Under the pieces are notes generated by a model that saw only the letters and a program-made list of their open reading frames with translations, had not been told where the DNA came from and did no database searches. A DNA stretch of 36,625 nt, from the NCBI RefSeq assembly GCF_001949145.1, contig NW_019091580.1, positions 432,672-469,296 of the forward strand, written 5' to 3'. Source of the stretch: Acanthaster planci. Lineage: Eukaryota; Echinodermata; Asteroidea; Valvatida; Acanthasteridae. Positions within the stretch are counted from its first letter, which is position 1; every line of letters begins with the position of its first letter. The position numbers were made by a program, and so were the translations under genes. Shown piece after piece: positions 1 to 13,300 of this stretch.

Positions 1-3000
1 GGCTCCCACCGCCGAGATGATGTGTTACCTTGACTTTAGTGTGTCGACCACAGGGATGCTGGCTGGTGTCAAGGTCAGTGGTGTAGTCGCAGCTAGCAAC
101 GCAGGGGAGTCTTACTTGGGCAGAATTTCCAATTACAGATGATCATGATCAGTCATCTGCTGAAGAGTTTCTGAATGGTCGCTGTGTCAGTAATCTAATG
201 AAAGTTCAATCCTTTGAATACTGGGTACCAGACTTATGTTCCTCTCCAGTGTTGCATTGCATCCTCCAGACATGCTTTATTGGCAAATATGCACATGTGC
301 TTTTGTTGAGGCATTTAGGTGCAAACAGTTCCTAGCTGTGAGTGGTGCGAAACATCGCTCTGTCGTCTGACAGTGCAAATCAACAACAGACTGTACTCAA
401 ATATGCCTGACTATCTAGTTGTCGATGTCACCAACATTCACAAAGGACTTCCCGCTAAACATGCACCAACAATTTGTTGTGGCCAGATGTTGGTAATGTG
501 TGTGCGACTGGACTCTAGCCCCCGCGCAGAAATGATCGATCACATTTTTCAGCTTGCAGTTGGGATAAGTGTCGCAGTAATTCTTTGATATGTTTGGTTG
601 TTGCAGATGTCCCACGCCTCAGCCAGTGCAGTGTGCCGCTCCCAGAAGCTTGCCTGCGAGCTCTACCCATCCAGGGTAGTCTGCCTGTGTCTGGACCCTT
701 ACAGTGGCCTGGGCTTTGTCCTTTGGGTACTCACTAGGTGAGACACACTTGATCCACATTTGAACCTATTTGTGTGAACCCCCGTGCAGATTTTCCAGAA
801 ATGGAGTGAAGTTCAGGTCACAGTATACGACCCATGCAGTTTAAATCCAAAACATTAAACTTAAATATTCAAAAATTAAAACTCTCAAAGTCTTCAGGCA
901 AATTTTTTGTACATCTAGATAATCTTAGCCAAAGATAATCATGGCTTTTGCAGCATATTTGCATATAATTAAACTTTCCTTTAACCCTCAAGGGTTATCT
1001 TTCCGTGAGCAGAACCTGTCATTGTAATAAAGATTTATTGGTAATGTAGATGGTTTTTAATCAAGGTACATATTTCTCTGTGACATTGCAGTGTGTATTC
1101 GGGACATCAGTCAATCCTAATTCCACCTGCTGAGATAGAAACGAACCCTTCTCTTTGGTTGAGTGCACTCAGTCAGCATAAGGGTAGGTTCAAAGCAACA
1201 AACACTGTTGGTTTGGAGCTATTGTTTTACAGTGTATGCAGTATACAGTACTTGTGAGTGACTGTAGAGACTATTGTGTTGGCTTGAAAGGTGTTTTTAA
1301 GTTTTTGTGTGCTAACCAACTTCTTCAATATAATGTACCCATAGGTCTGTCCCATGACACCCTATGCAGATGAATTGATCCAAAATCTGACAGAGTTATT
1401 TCACAGGTGGTTACTTGTAATTTTTGTTTGACTTTTTGTTTGACTTAAACAGTTTACATGTAGATAAGTCACAGATAATCAATGGTGCATATGTGGGCGT
1501 GAAATTATTGCCTTTTTTTGTGTTTTCCAACTATGCAGTGAGGGACACGTTCTGCTCCTACTCGGTTCTGGAGCTTTGCACCAAAGGATTGGGCCAATCT
1601 ACCGGAGCGCTCAAGGTAGGCTTGTTTTGGTATTAAACCAGACTCCGCTGTGGCTTTCATAACGCTGCACCTCAGAGATGGCCAGTAGAAATATGGTTGT
1701 TGGCTAGGTCAGGGTCACACTGCCATAGGGCTGAGTCAATTCGAATAAGTCACTATTTGAATATTTGACTTACAAAGTTGCACATTTTAATCACTGTAAT
1801 TGCTTCTCACATCTGGGAGTATCTCCAGCCATCATTTAGCAAGATTTAGAGACTAAAATAGTTTGTGTCCTTTAAAATTTTGTAATGAATAAATTAGTTT
1901 TTGAATCGTTGCAAGATTTCTGTCGCTTTTTATATGAGTCTGCTTAGTAACAAGCCTCGGCAGTGCAATTTTTTGCATTTAAAACAAAAGAAACGTCTCC
2001 CTTCAGTTTCATGAATTTTGCATTCGAATATTCGAATTCGGAAAATAATATTTGAATATTCAATACTTGAACGAATATCTGGATATTTGGATATTCGGCA
2101 CAGCCCTACACTGCTAAAGTCGGTATTACCTACTCATGGTCCAAGTTCCATGGAGTTTTGCCAAAGGTTTCAATATGGTGAAAAAGTTGAATTGTAGGGC
2201 TACAATGTGCAGTAATTCCAAGTTTCTAGGTCCTACAGCTGTGGGAAATGTTTGAGATATATGCAAAACTCTAGTTTTTTTTGGTTTTTTTTTCAAAAGC
2301 CTGTATGTATGCTTGTCGGACAGGTTCAGCCCATGCTGTATTGTCTTGATCATTATGATGATAGATCTATGACATAATGAAAAAAATCCAGACCTATTGC
2401 ACATTTTTGAACCGCTGAAAATTAGGGTGAAAACATGCCCAAACCTCAAAGATAGATGATGTGGTTGTTGATTTCACTGAACATGTTCATGTGGCAGTTA
2501 CAGCAAAATCCAAAACATGAGCATTGTGGGTTTTTAATTTTCATATTGTTATATTCTGGTAAAGCAACGAAGGATGTTTCAAATATACCAAAGGCGCTCA
2601 CAAACCTGAAGAAATTTGTAGAGAGAAGACAATCATAAAGTATTCACTTTTAGAGGCGAGAAAAAAGTCCCAGATATGTATCCTGGCGGAAAATGCACAG
2701 TGTCAGGTGGACTGAGAACCTGATCCACACTCCGGCCCACATGGGATTGTAACTCTGGGTCACAGAGACAGAGGGCAAAGAAAGTGCGAGCAAGCACTAA
2801 GCAAGGATTGACAAGGTCTCCTTTGTTTGCAGGCCAAAGGGATCAACCTGTCAGCCGTGCGGACCTGCGTCATTGTGGCCGAGGAGAGGCCTAGGATTGC
2901 GCTGACCAACTCCTTCTCCAAGCTGTTCCGCAGCCTGGGGCTCTCTGCCCGAGCTGTCAGCACCTCATTCGGCTGCCGAGTCAATGTTGCCATTGGACTT

Positions 3001-6000
3001 CAGGTACATGTGCCTGTCCTCTCATCTCACACTCAAGACGTGGAGACGTCCAATGTCCTCTGAAATAATTGTGCCTCATTTGCCAGTGTGATAAGATATT
3101 GCATTATCCTTCTGACGTTAGTTGTTGCAAATGAACTGTGTCAAGTTGACCTCTCTACTATTTGCATTTACCCACAGTAACTACGTGAAAATTTCCCTTG
3201 TGTAGTCTGTGTATCCCACTTCACCATTACTATTGGCCTTGTGGATTTCTGTGTGTTTGAATGTTTGTTATAAATTGCATGTGACAGTTTCTGGTAGCAT
3301 TTTTGTACAGGTGTGACCCTTTGTCAAATATTTAATATTTATGTACAAGTTTATTCATCGTTAAACTAAAGAAAATGACAATACTAGCACAATCAATTTT
3401 ACAACCTAAACAAGGAAAAGTTTCTGATTTTGAATTATATAAACCTGGAATGCCACTCCTGTTTTCTACCAACAGAGCCAACCAGCCATTCTTCCACATT
3501 CACTTTTTGCTGGTGAACCCCTTGTCAAGGGATACTTAAAACATTTTGCAATAAGGGATCATTTCTGCACTAGATGTATCAAATGCCGGGCCACCAATTT
3601 TCTTCCCCCGTCTTAGGGAGCCTCAAGTCCAGACCCAACCCAGGTGTACTGTGACACGAGGGCACTACGTAACGATAGAGTGACCATCGTTGAGAAGGGG
3701 AGTCCGCAGAGTGTGTGCCTTATGGAATCTGGCAAGGTAAACCAGCATCTGATAAACCCATCGCCCACCTGCAGGAATACCTCGAGCCACATATCACCGT
3801 TACAGACAGTGTCAGACCTACCCAAAAAGAATGTATTCTGTTGACGAACCAGATTACCAGAATTAAGAGTCATTACTGCATAATCCCACGTTGGGGTACA
3901 GGCTATGTATGCGCATAATTGCAAGTGCCTCTGAAGGTGTTGTGACTCGCCGAAAATTCACTCATGGTACAAATTTAAGACTGCATGCCGCATGCAGTGT
4001 TTCTGTTTGTACTACAGCAGTAACGTCTCACCGGCTTTGTCCATAATGACCCTTCCAGTATAGAGGATACACATAAGAATTGAAGGTCACTTGTTGTCGG
4101 AGCAAAAGTAGTGGTCATATTTCTGTTACAGATCTTCTTATGAACCTAAAATATATTGAACATGGCATAAGTGCCTGCCCTTTTCTCAAAATCAGCTTGT
4201 TGCATTTACCTACAGATGCCTTTCACAGAGGGAAATGTTTTTCCTAGAGCAATCAAGGCACGTTGTCCTATCCAGCGAGGCTCGGGGACTGTCACTGTGA
4301 AATGATGGCATTACTTTTTTTCATTTCCCTCCCCATCTTTTCAGATTTTACCGGGGGTGAAGGTTGTGATTGCCCACCCAGAAACCATGGGGCAGTGCGC
4401 TGACTCTCATCTGGGAGAGGTAGGGAACTCACTTTGGATTGATTTTTTTCCTCAGATGAATTGTCAGAAAACAAGGTTATAGACTCGTGATTCTCTCCAT
4501 CCTGTTGCGATTATTCAGCTGTTGCCTGTGAACTTTTTTCTTCCTAGTGCCGCCATCCTCTCTCAAGTCATCGTCCCTTCCCTATATCTTTGTTTCTGGA
4601 ACGGACATATACATTATAGAAAACGGAGCATTCTGTTCGAACTTTCGGGCAACGAAGTAAACAGCCTATGAGTTATTTCAGTTCTATTCATAGATTAGTT
4701 TATTGATACTTTTCTCTCCCACCCTCATTCAAAGATCTGGGTCAACAGTCCACACAACTCCTGCGGCTACTACACCATTTACGGTGATGACTCACTACGC
4801 AATGACCACTTCAACGCCAGACTGATGACTGGAGACACACAAACGATGTACGCCAGGACAGGCTACCTGGGCTTCATCAAGAGGACTGACCTGACTCAGG
4901 CCGACGGAGGTGAGTAATTTATCTCTTGCTTAATATTGACTGATAGAGAGGGCAATAGTTTATAACTATGCACACCAGGAGGGATTCATAGTCATAGCTG
5001 ATAAGCACATATTGACCAGCATTTATGCTTGAATGGTCTGTAACTAATAAACATTATTGACTATCAAGGGGCACTGGTGCATGTCAGTGTACGCATGGCA
5101 CTCTGTGTAACCACCGTTTGAACAGTAGCTAGGGGACCAGTTATTGTCTGTATTAGGACAGTAGTAATTTTCAATATGTTTGGATGATCTGTGACTGACA
5201 AATATGCAGTATTTGACTGGCAGGGAGGGCACTAGTTCAGTGGTTGTGCCCAATGGATTATGAGTGACCCCTACCATAAACCTTATATTTAACATAAATT
5301 TTGCATCCCATACTGCTGGATGTCACAACTTTGGATGACTTTGCCCTAACAAATGTCTGTTCTGTTCTCCTCCGACACAGATCGGCACGATGCTCTGTTT
5401 GTGGTTGGTTCCCTGGACGAGACACTGATGATGCGTGGTATGAGGTACCATCCAATTGACATTGAGAACACAGTCCTCCGATGCCACAAGAATGTCTGCG
5501 AATGGTAAACACTCAGCACACTTTAGTATCTTCTTTAATCATGCACGTTTTCAGAAGTCGCACTTGATGATGCATTAACAAAAAAACAATGGACCTTTAC
5601 TACATCAGCAAACATGGGGTCCTCCCATATGAGAGTGTGTTTTAAGTGTTGTTCACCAAAATAGGTATAGTTACTTAGCACATCAGTGGTCAGAGTACTT
5701 TGCCAACCGTCAGCTTTTTTTGGGTGCAGTCGGTCTATTGTTGTGATCTTCAGATTTTCAGTTATGAGCCAGGGTTTGGACATGTAACAAAAATAGCCAT
5801 TGCTAAGTTAGATACTTGGAGTCTTGTTTGACAGGTGAGACAAATAACTCTACAACGAATTTCGTGCAACACGTCAACCAGTACATTTCTTTCCCAAGCT
5901 CCGTACTTTGTATTCGGTGGCAGAAGCCCCCTATTCCTGCAGTCACCTACATGTATTACAGACAGTGTTGTATGACTTAAGTCCAGGACTCAGACTTGAG

Positions 6001-8645
6001 TCAAATTTTTCATGACTTGGACTCGACTCGAGTCACATTGGATAATGACTCGGACTTGATCACAATGACTCAGACTTGAGCTTGGTGACTCTTGACTCAA
6101 GTCATGTATTTTCATGAAACATATTTACTGTATACGCCGTCGAAAAGTAATTTGTATGCACCCGTGCTATCACTGGTTTGCATGTGTGGAGTGTCGTCGC
6201 ATTGATCATTTTCTACCCTCGCCCATTTATGTACAGCTTAATATCCATTTCAAACATATTCAGCCTCAAACATGTCAAATTCTCCAGAACCAGTCGCAAT
6301 TATGAACACTTTTAGCAAAATGGCCAGGCTCATGTGTAAATAAAAATGCTTGGACTGCGCTGGTTGTGGTGTTCATATGGGCATTTTCTATACAATTGGA
6401 TTCAGCTTAGACTTTGGTCTCACTGGTTCCATCCGTTTTGAAGCTGCATTCAAAACCGCAATGTTCAAACTCTGACAGGAACCAGCGAAACTGAAGTAGA
6501 AGACACATGACTTGATTCAAGAATTGGGCTCAGACTCGAGGCTTGGGATTTGGACTCGGCATTGGTGACTCGACTACAACACTGATTTCAAATATTAAAA
6601 TACTGGCAATATATCTAAACGGTTGTGGGAAATGGTAGTCCAGGGACTCAGTGTTCTCCACAAAGTTTAGACCACCCCGCTAAAGTTTTGCCACCCTGCC
6701 AAAATTCTCACCGCCCTGCTATTTTTTCTGTTGGATTTTCCCTAGTTTCCACCATCTTCAGAGTTTATGCAAAGAATTCTACCCCACTTTATAGAACGAA
6801 CATGACGAGATTGCTATCATTATTCAGCATAAAAGAAGAGCACTTCGCACCATTAGTGATCAATGCCAGACGTAGTATACAGTACAAAAGCACAAAATTG
6901 GACTGGTTCTAATCTCCCAGTCATAGCGTTTTCATTTTGTAGTGTCCTGAATCAGTACCTCAAATGCGATGTGTTTTTCCTCAGAAAATTCAGCCAATTT
7001 CCTTCGTGTAGTTCCTGATTTTTCCTAGACCCGGATCACTTGAAATAAACCTTCTTTTCTTCTGTTTCTAAAAGTACTTCTTATGTGTATCACATTATCA
7101 AACATTATGAAATGTAAGCTTCTTGTACAAAATGTTTGTTTCAGAAAACATCGAGAAAAGAAATTTTTTGCCAGCTAGATTTCTGTTTCAAACTTGGACA
7201 TTTTGGAACGGTTTCTCAAGAATCGACCAAAAAATACAGGGGTCATTCTGTATGTGTGATTCCAAATACTTGTTTCTTAACAGTCCTATAAACTGTTGCA
7301 TATAGTGTATGTTTAATCAAAATGACTTTTGGAGTTTCCATTTTTTTGTAAATTGGCCAAAAACTAAAGGCATACATACAGAAATGTACATGTATGTGAC
7401 GTAATCGGTTTGTCAACTGCAGCTGGGGGATAGTCGCTGATTGCTTGCAGTATACAGCTGAAAAACTTAGTCAAAACTTACACAAGTTTCACTTTTTAAT
7501 TCACTGAAATTGTTCTTTATGAACTAATTTCCTCGAAATCAAGAAATTCTTCATTGGAAAATCAGCTTGCTACAATGGCTCTGGCTGACTTTTTTATGAG
7601 AAAAATTTTGTCGCTATTGGAAACCGGTAAAACCAACTCAGAACTAGAAGTGTTGTCACTTCTGACGATCCCCTAAGTCCAGATTAAAAGCTTAGATTTT
7701 GAAAGTAATTTTGTAGTTTTTCCAATACATGAGTGGACGACTGACCATATTTCGCTGGAATTATAGGATTTTGTCGCTGGAATCTGGCCATGGAGTTATT
7801 TTGAGATCCAGATTTAGGGAAGTGACAGTGCATCATCCACTTGCACTGTGCCCACGTACGTATTGTCCATGTAATCCCAAACCATCCGCTCGATGGCAAG
7901 TTCCGATCATTAAAAAAAAGGAACATGCCCCAGAAAAAAATTCAACTTCTGATGACCTCCCGATAACAATCTTGCCTGCATTTCAACACGAACAAATTTG
8001 ATTCAAGGAGTCTAAGAAAGTACCCAGGAAATACCTCAGATTGCACCACAGAGCTTCTAGAATCCAAAATTTTCCGGGGCCCTTGCCCTTGAGGGGGCCG
8101 CGGACCCCACGCCGTAATGGCTTTGCACTCCGTGCTTGCATCATGTGCTGCCCTGCTATAATCTTAGGCTGTGGAGAACACTGGGACTGATGTGTTCCTA
8201 CTCATTTCGTATATGTGGCTGCGTCCAAAAGTTGTGGCTTTGGCCAACAAGAACATTTGTACCTGTGGAAGCCATGAGCCAGCTTCTGCTGCTTCTCAAC
8301 ATTAATGCCTGTGTGACTGCCAATCCGCAGCCAGGACCCTTTTTTTGGAAGCAGCCCCATTCTCCTTTTAACCTGCCCATCCTTCTTCCCAGCGCCGTCT
8401 TCACCTGGACCAACCTGCTGGTGGTGGTGGTGGAGCTGGACGGCAAGGAGTCGGAGGCCCTGGACCTGGTGCCCCTGGTCACCAATGCCGTACTGGAGGA
8501 GCACTACCTGATCGTGGGCGTGGTAGTGATGGTGGACCCAGGCATCATCCCCATCAACTCCCGGGGGGAGAAGCAGCGCATGCACCTGCGTGACGGCTTC
8601 CTGGCTGACCAGCTGGACCCCATCTACGTAGCCTACAACATGTAA
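1..8645 (+). CDS. DIP2: DIP2 (disco-interacting protein 2), C-terminal part, ten exons, 5'-truncated by the window
   Basis: Exons that join in frame with GT-AG introns are 1-73, 607-737, 1092-1183, 1539-1615, 2833-3003, 3617-3736, 4345-4419, 4735-4909, 5381-5504 and 8393-8645 (stop TAA 8643-8645). They give about 429 residues. The reading matches the DIP2 family: PTAEMMCYLDFSVSTTGMLA at the start, VRDTFCSYSV, VAEERPRIAL, AVSTSFGCRVN, TGYLGF (residues ~288-293), RGMRYHPIDIE (~323-333) and the C-terminus LDPIYVAYNM. This is the second of the two acyl-adenylate-forming (FAAL-like) domains of DIP2. The DMAP1-binding region and first adenylation domain would lie upstream of the window. RGMRYHPIDIE sits where adenylating enzymes carry the A8 core motif. 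DIP2 proteins are cytoplasmic and have been linked to lipid (diacylglycerol) handling and to neuronal morphology; that is family knowledge. No frameshift or internal stop is seen, so the gene looks intact. The long last intron (5505-8392) holds two transposons. Confidence 0.95.
1726..2108. mobile_element. Short non-autonomous hAT-like element (MITE) in a DIP2 intron
   Basis: The left end reads TAGGGCTGAGTCAATTCGAA and the reverse complement of the right end reads TAGGGCTGTGCCGAATATCC, giving terminal inverted repeats that start TAGGGCTG. The flanks are cactgcca (1718-1725) and cactgcta (2109-2116), a 7-of-8 match that fits an 8-bp target-site duplication. An 8-bp duplication is typical of hAT transposons. 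The interior is rich in GAATATTC-type palindromes and has no transposase reading frame, so the element is non-autonomous. It lies wholly inside the intron 1616-2832. Confidence 0.8.
5963..6584. mobile_element. Non-autonomous hAT-like element in the last DIP2 intron
   Basis: The ends are CAGTGTTGTATGACTT at the left and, reverse-complemented, CAGTGTTGTAGTCGAGTC at the right. The perfect outer part of the inverted repeat is CAGTGTTGTA. Flanking octamers attacaga (5955-5962) and atttcaaa (6585-6592) agree at 6 of 8 bases, as expected for an old 8-bp target-site duplication. Both subterminal regions hold repeated GACTTGAGTC / GACTCGAGTC words, possible transposase-binding repeats. The interior (about 6110-6480) carries no coding sequence I can recognise. 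Confidence 0.78.
6649..8183. mobile_element. Non-autonomous DNA transposon, ~1.5 kb, perfect 14-bp terminal inverted repeats
   Basis: The left end CAGTGTTCTCCACA (6649-6662) is the exact reverse complement of the right end TGTGGAGAACACTG (8170-8183). The flanks share GGACT directly outside both ends, or GGGACT if the last G is counted in the flank. The duplication length is therefore ambiguous and an imperfect 8-bp duplication cannot be excluded. The ends resemble hAT or hAT-related superfamilies, but I cannot assign it firmly. Both ends also carry CCCTGCTA-type words inside the inverted repeat. No transposase frame is seen. A GC-rich stretch at 8075-8115 stands out from the AT-rich interior. 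The element ends about 210 bp before the last DIP2 exon. Confidence 0.75.
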
Positions 8646-10315
8646 ATGCAGCTGCACCCCAACAGAACGGTCAGTCCCAAGATCCCCAAGCCACCATCGA
8701 TCTTCTTCCAAGTCAGTAGTGCAAAGAACGAGTCTGCACAGTAGACAGTAGAGTTTTCCAAACCTATCCCTTTTAGGTCTTTCAGAATGCACCATTAGAT
8801 TTCAGGATAGAGGAAGGCAGAGACCAGCTACTGTATGCTAAGCTCAAAGTCTTTTGAAAGTTTAAGTGAAGCCTGTGCTGTTGGGCTCCTTATCAAAGGT
8901 GTTTTTTAAGTATTTGGATCGAGTTACAAGCAGATATTCTGGGAAGTTGGTGCTAAAGTGAAGTGCTTAATCAACAGACACCCCTGAGCCTAATGGACTC
9001 GACCACATCTGCAAGCCACACCTGCAGAGAAATTCGAACAAAATGTTGACAGCAGTTTTACACCAACCTCATTTTTTGCATTTGTATTCCTTTTCATGCA
9101 AGGCCAAGGAAGATGAACTGGTGCAGTCAATCCTCATTTACACCCTGACTGTGGACACAAAGTATTAGCGGTTTTAAGCCAGTGGATTTTGGATGTTCAC
9201 ACACATGTGGAGAAGGTGCACGTAGACCCAAACGTACATTTTCGCGTAATTTCAGACATGCATGCAGCATGCATACCCCCATTCTTCATTGTGTGCAAGG
9301 TGACTTCAAGAGTGCGTGTTCATGACAGAAGCACTCTCAGGATCGTAAACTGACAGCCAGTTTGTTAATGGGGCCGCATCAATGAGTCTTCTTACGCAAA
9401 CGTCTCATAAAGATTTTCAGTGTGTGCCAGATGGCGTAGTATAGTGCAGGTAGAGATTTGAAGACAAGTGGACCAGGAATTTGTCAATATTTTCCCATCT
9501 ATTTCTGACCCCTGAAATACAGTGAGTTGATGCCTGAACCATGTACACATCGACATTTGTGTGATAATTGTCTCTCAAGTCTTTCTTGCATTAGATGTGG
9601 TACGATAATTCCTTTTATCCGAATGCTCTATTAATTACAACTGTTCCCAGTTAGCGTATAATGTCTTAACTTTAGGCACTTTGCTTCATGTGTTATCAGC
9701 AGGCGTTGTCTTCAGGGGAGTGTATCTGGTGACCGCGAAATCAGATTGTATACAATTAATGAATTATAAACATTAAATGAACTAGATTTTTTTTAGACGG
9801 GAGACCCTCTCTTCCATATAAAAAAATGAAATGATGCAAATTCAGTCTAAGTTGAGTCGTTTGATGACAGAATTGTCTTTGTCCAAAGTGAATGAGAGTT
9901 GTGTGTGTGTACACTGATGACAAGACTTCTTTGGAGAGTAGTTAAAGAATACTTGCTGGCTTGTTGATTAATCACTTCATAATGTGGCAAGTTTGTATTG
10001 CGATTCTTGTAAGATAGCATTAAGGATTAAGAACTAAGTCGTAAATGTGGCAACAGATTTAGATATACAGGTTCTAAATTGAAATTTTTAGGTTCACATT
10101 CTAAGAGATTGCCTTTATTGTGTATATTGGGGGAAAATGATAAATGGGCCAGTTTTTTAGGGGCATGTTGAGAAGTGTTTCACTGCAAAATTGTCTGAAC
10201 TTTTCCCTATCATCTTCATATGAATTGAATCACATTTTCTAAAAGATTTCTGATATTGTTGAAATCACTGAATTTCCTAATCATGAAAATAATATTAAAC
10301 TTTTGCAAGAATAAA
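8646..10315 (+). other. DIP2: Probable DIP2 3' untranslated region with a candidate poly(A) signal
   Basis: No reading frame of substance follows the DIP2 stop codon. The first AATAAA I noticed is at 10310-10315. Further AATAAA words lie at 11842, 13068 and 13243, so the true transcript end cannot be fixed from sequence alone. The stretch contains a 17-nt inverted repeat (9258-9274) and a GT microsatellite near 9900. Confidence 0.45.
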
Positions 10316-13300
10316 GTACCTACCGCGAATTAGATTATACATATACCCCCCCCCTTTCCTTGACAAAACACCGGTCAAGACTTGCACCTGTGTTTAACGT
10401 GTAAAAATGTTGGCTAGCGGTTAATGTTAATAGTGAGGTTTATAACGATATATGTGTATTCTGGTCCCACGACCTGGCCTATGATTTTTGTTCGATAAGC
10501 CTGTATTGGCATTGCTAGATGGAAAAAAATACAACTATATGCATGATTTAAGAGAAAATAATAGACTTGCTTGCAGCAGTGTATGGTTCTCCGTGTAAAG
10601 CCAAGACGTGTACATAGCTAGAGGAACTGTACCAGAGGTAATGAGACGGACGTACCTTTGAAACGTTTGTAGGAATGGACAGTTGTAAGGCAAACTCTAA
10701 CGCAGGAGAAAAAGTCTTACACACGATGCTGATTTATCCAGGTTTTGATTTATTATTTCAGTGTAGCTCGAGTGGGCGGATATTAGCAGATTAAGATTTT
10801 GTGTAAAAGGACAAAATATACAACACAGACGTAAGTTCTCCTGGCCCTTGAAGGTTAGTGTGAATACATGTATTTTGGAATGGATTTAGTTGTGGTCAAG
10901 ATAGCAACGTAGCGTTAATTTTAACGTTTGATATGGTTCCTATGAATCGTGATGGCTAAATTGGCTATGCAGAATTAGAAACGGATTCGGTGCGTATTGA
11001 TCACTAGAATAGGATCCCTTTTTCTTTTTTGATCAGTTGTTTGGTTTTTTTGGGGGGTAGTTTGTCAATACATAACTTAGTGATGGAAGCAAAACGCAAC
11101 TTGTTTGAGATTTATAAGTTCGGTTCGAGGAATGGCGAAAACGGCTCTGGAACTCAAAGACTAATTAGGGAAAGGGGCATTAGCTGTATGAAAGACTGAC
11201 TAAATGTACATGTGCATTGGCTGAGTTAGGGTTAGTAGTTAATTGGTTGTCAGAAACAGCGCACCTGTATTCACCCGTCGTGTCAGGTTTTTAATTCTTT
11301 AGAATCAGGGTCTCCAATTAATCCATTCAAGCTGGTCAGAATCGGACTCGACCAATACAAGGTACCTGGAAACAAAATTATCACATAATTAAAAGTATCC
11401 TTGTCACGGCAGAGGTACATTCTTGCATTGGTTAGTTTGTTGCGTTCTATGGGAAAAAAGTGACAAGATGAGATTGAAGTGATTGATCGTCGGTGTCCGT
11501 CCCTCTGCAGTCTTCATCGCTTTTTGTCAACTTTCAAGATGCTTATTTCAGCTCATAGTTTCTCATGTGTCCGGAGATTCCGTGGGTACAAAAAAATTAC
11601 GAAACGCACAACTTCCGTTATATTGTAAATTAAAATATAGCTTCAGGGTTTTACGTTCCACATTTGCGTTGCATAGTGGTCCAGAGCAGTCACTTCCCTC
11701 TGTGCAGTGCTGTGCAAGAGTGTCTGCTCTGCAAATACTTATTGCTTTAGAAACCGACACGTGACTACTAGTAGGTACGTTGCATGAAGTTTGTTCTCAC
11801 TCGTCAATGGACTTTAACTGCGTAGACCTTTTTCACCCACGAATAAATGTAAACAATACCACCACGTGTGGACCGCCTTGGCCACGGTGATCGCACCTAA
11901 TTCCTACGGGCAGCTTCAACCACGTGCAAGCGCACGTGCAAACGCTGAATGCTTGACTACTTTATCTTGAATAGATAGATTACCATCGCAACATTATGCA
12001 CTCATAACCATTACAACACATCGCAGTCCAGTACGATCGTGACATCACTGGAAAAAGGTGTATACGTTCCTAGAGAATGCGTTGATTGTCGAGTTTACAC
12101 CATTCGAACCTTATTCATGTTGGGGCCAAATTCATAAAGATGCCGTCTTTCTGTAATCACATTTGTGGAAAACAATCGTCGGCTGGACTCCGTTAACAGT
12201 CAACTGCAAGTACAGAACCGGTTTTACCTTTTATTTCTGTGACTTGCTTCCCAAATGTATTAATTACCGGTACGTTGATATATTAATTTGTCTTATGCAA
12301 GTGTTTTGTCGGATTTAAGGGTATGAAGTTTGGTTACTCACTCTTGATCAGCTGTGCTGATCATGCTTAAAACTTATCAACGAGGCTCTCAGTTTAGGTG
12401 TATTCCTGTTTTTCTATTAAAAGCGCTTGTAAGTAATCTTCCAAATAAGTGATTATGAGATCACTTTAACCGTTACCGTATCGTTCGGTAATTAAGACGA
12501 CATGGAATTCTGGAACTTCATCCTTTGGGATTTGAGAATTTTCCTTGCCACTTTTCCCCTATGATTCGAGGTAACACCTGACTGAATTTTACGCCAATCG
12601 GCTTGCGTGCATATTGCTCCTGATACGCCAGTTAATGTGTAATAATGACTATATGCTACAAGTATTGCCAAGTATCGGAGGCAATAATGTGTCGGAGTTT
12701 GGTGTTGCAACGGCATTTATTGGCTTCCGTTCCGGCTTTGATAACCATCATTTTGAGTGGCTGCTGCTAGTTGGATTGCAGGTTGAAAAAAAAAACGACT
12801 AAATTCACAAGAGTTAGCGTCGAGCCTCATGAATATTCCTTCTGTGCAGAGGATGTACAAAATATTATGTGAATGTTTGTATAGTTTGGTTTAGAAAATT
12901 GATTTAAAGACGGAAGTAGGGTTTCTTTTTCATTATTTAAATGGGCGACTGTAGCTGCTACAATTATGCTAAATTTTGTAAAGTGAAATTAAAAAGTACG
13001 GTGTCCTTTCTTGACAACGAAAGGTGCTTTGGTGTGCAGCATGTAGATTGAAAATAGATCCCTTCAAATAAATGCATTCTTAGGTCTTCAAAAGATAACA
13101 AGCTGTTGTGATTTCTTAGTGTGGCTGACAGGTTTTCTGACTTATAACCATCCTCTCTAGAGCCGAGCAGTCACATTTATAGCGAGAACAGTAATAGTTG
13201 GGTTAAATGTGATATTTTGTCGTTTGCCATATGTTGTAACTGAATAAAAGGAAAAGCTGTGTTGAGCGTTGCATTGCCTTTGGAACATGCCGCAAAAAAG

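Noticed and set aside
8202-8795. 197-residue open frame on the minus strand
   Set aside because: It is the antisense shadow of the last DIP2 exon (8393-8645), whose GC-rich third positions keep the reverse frame open.
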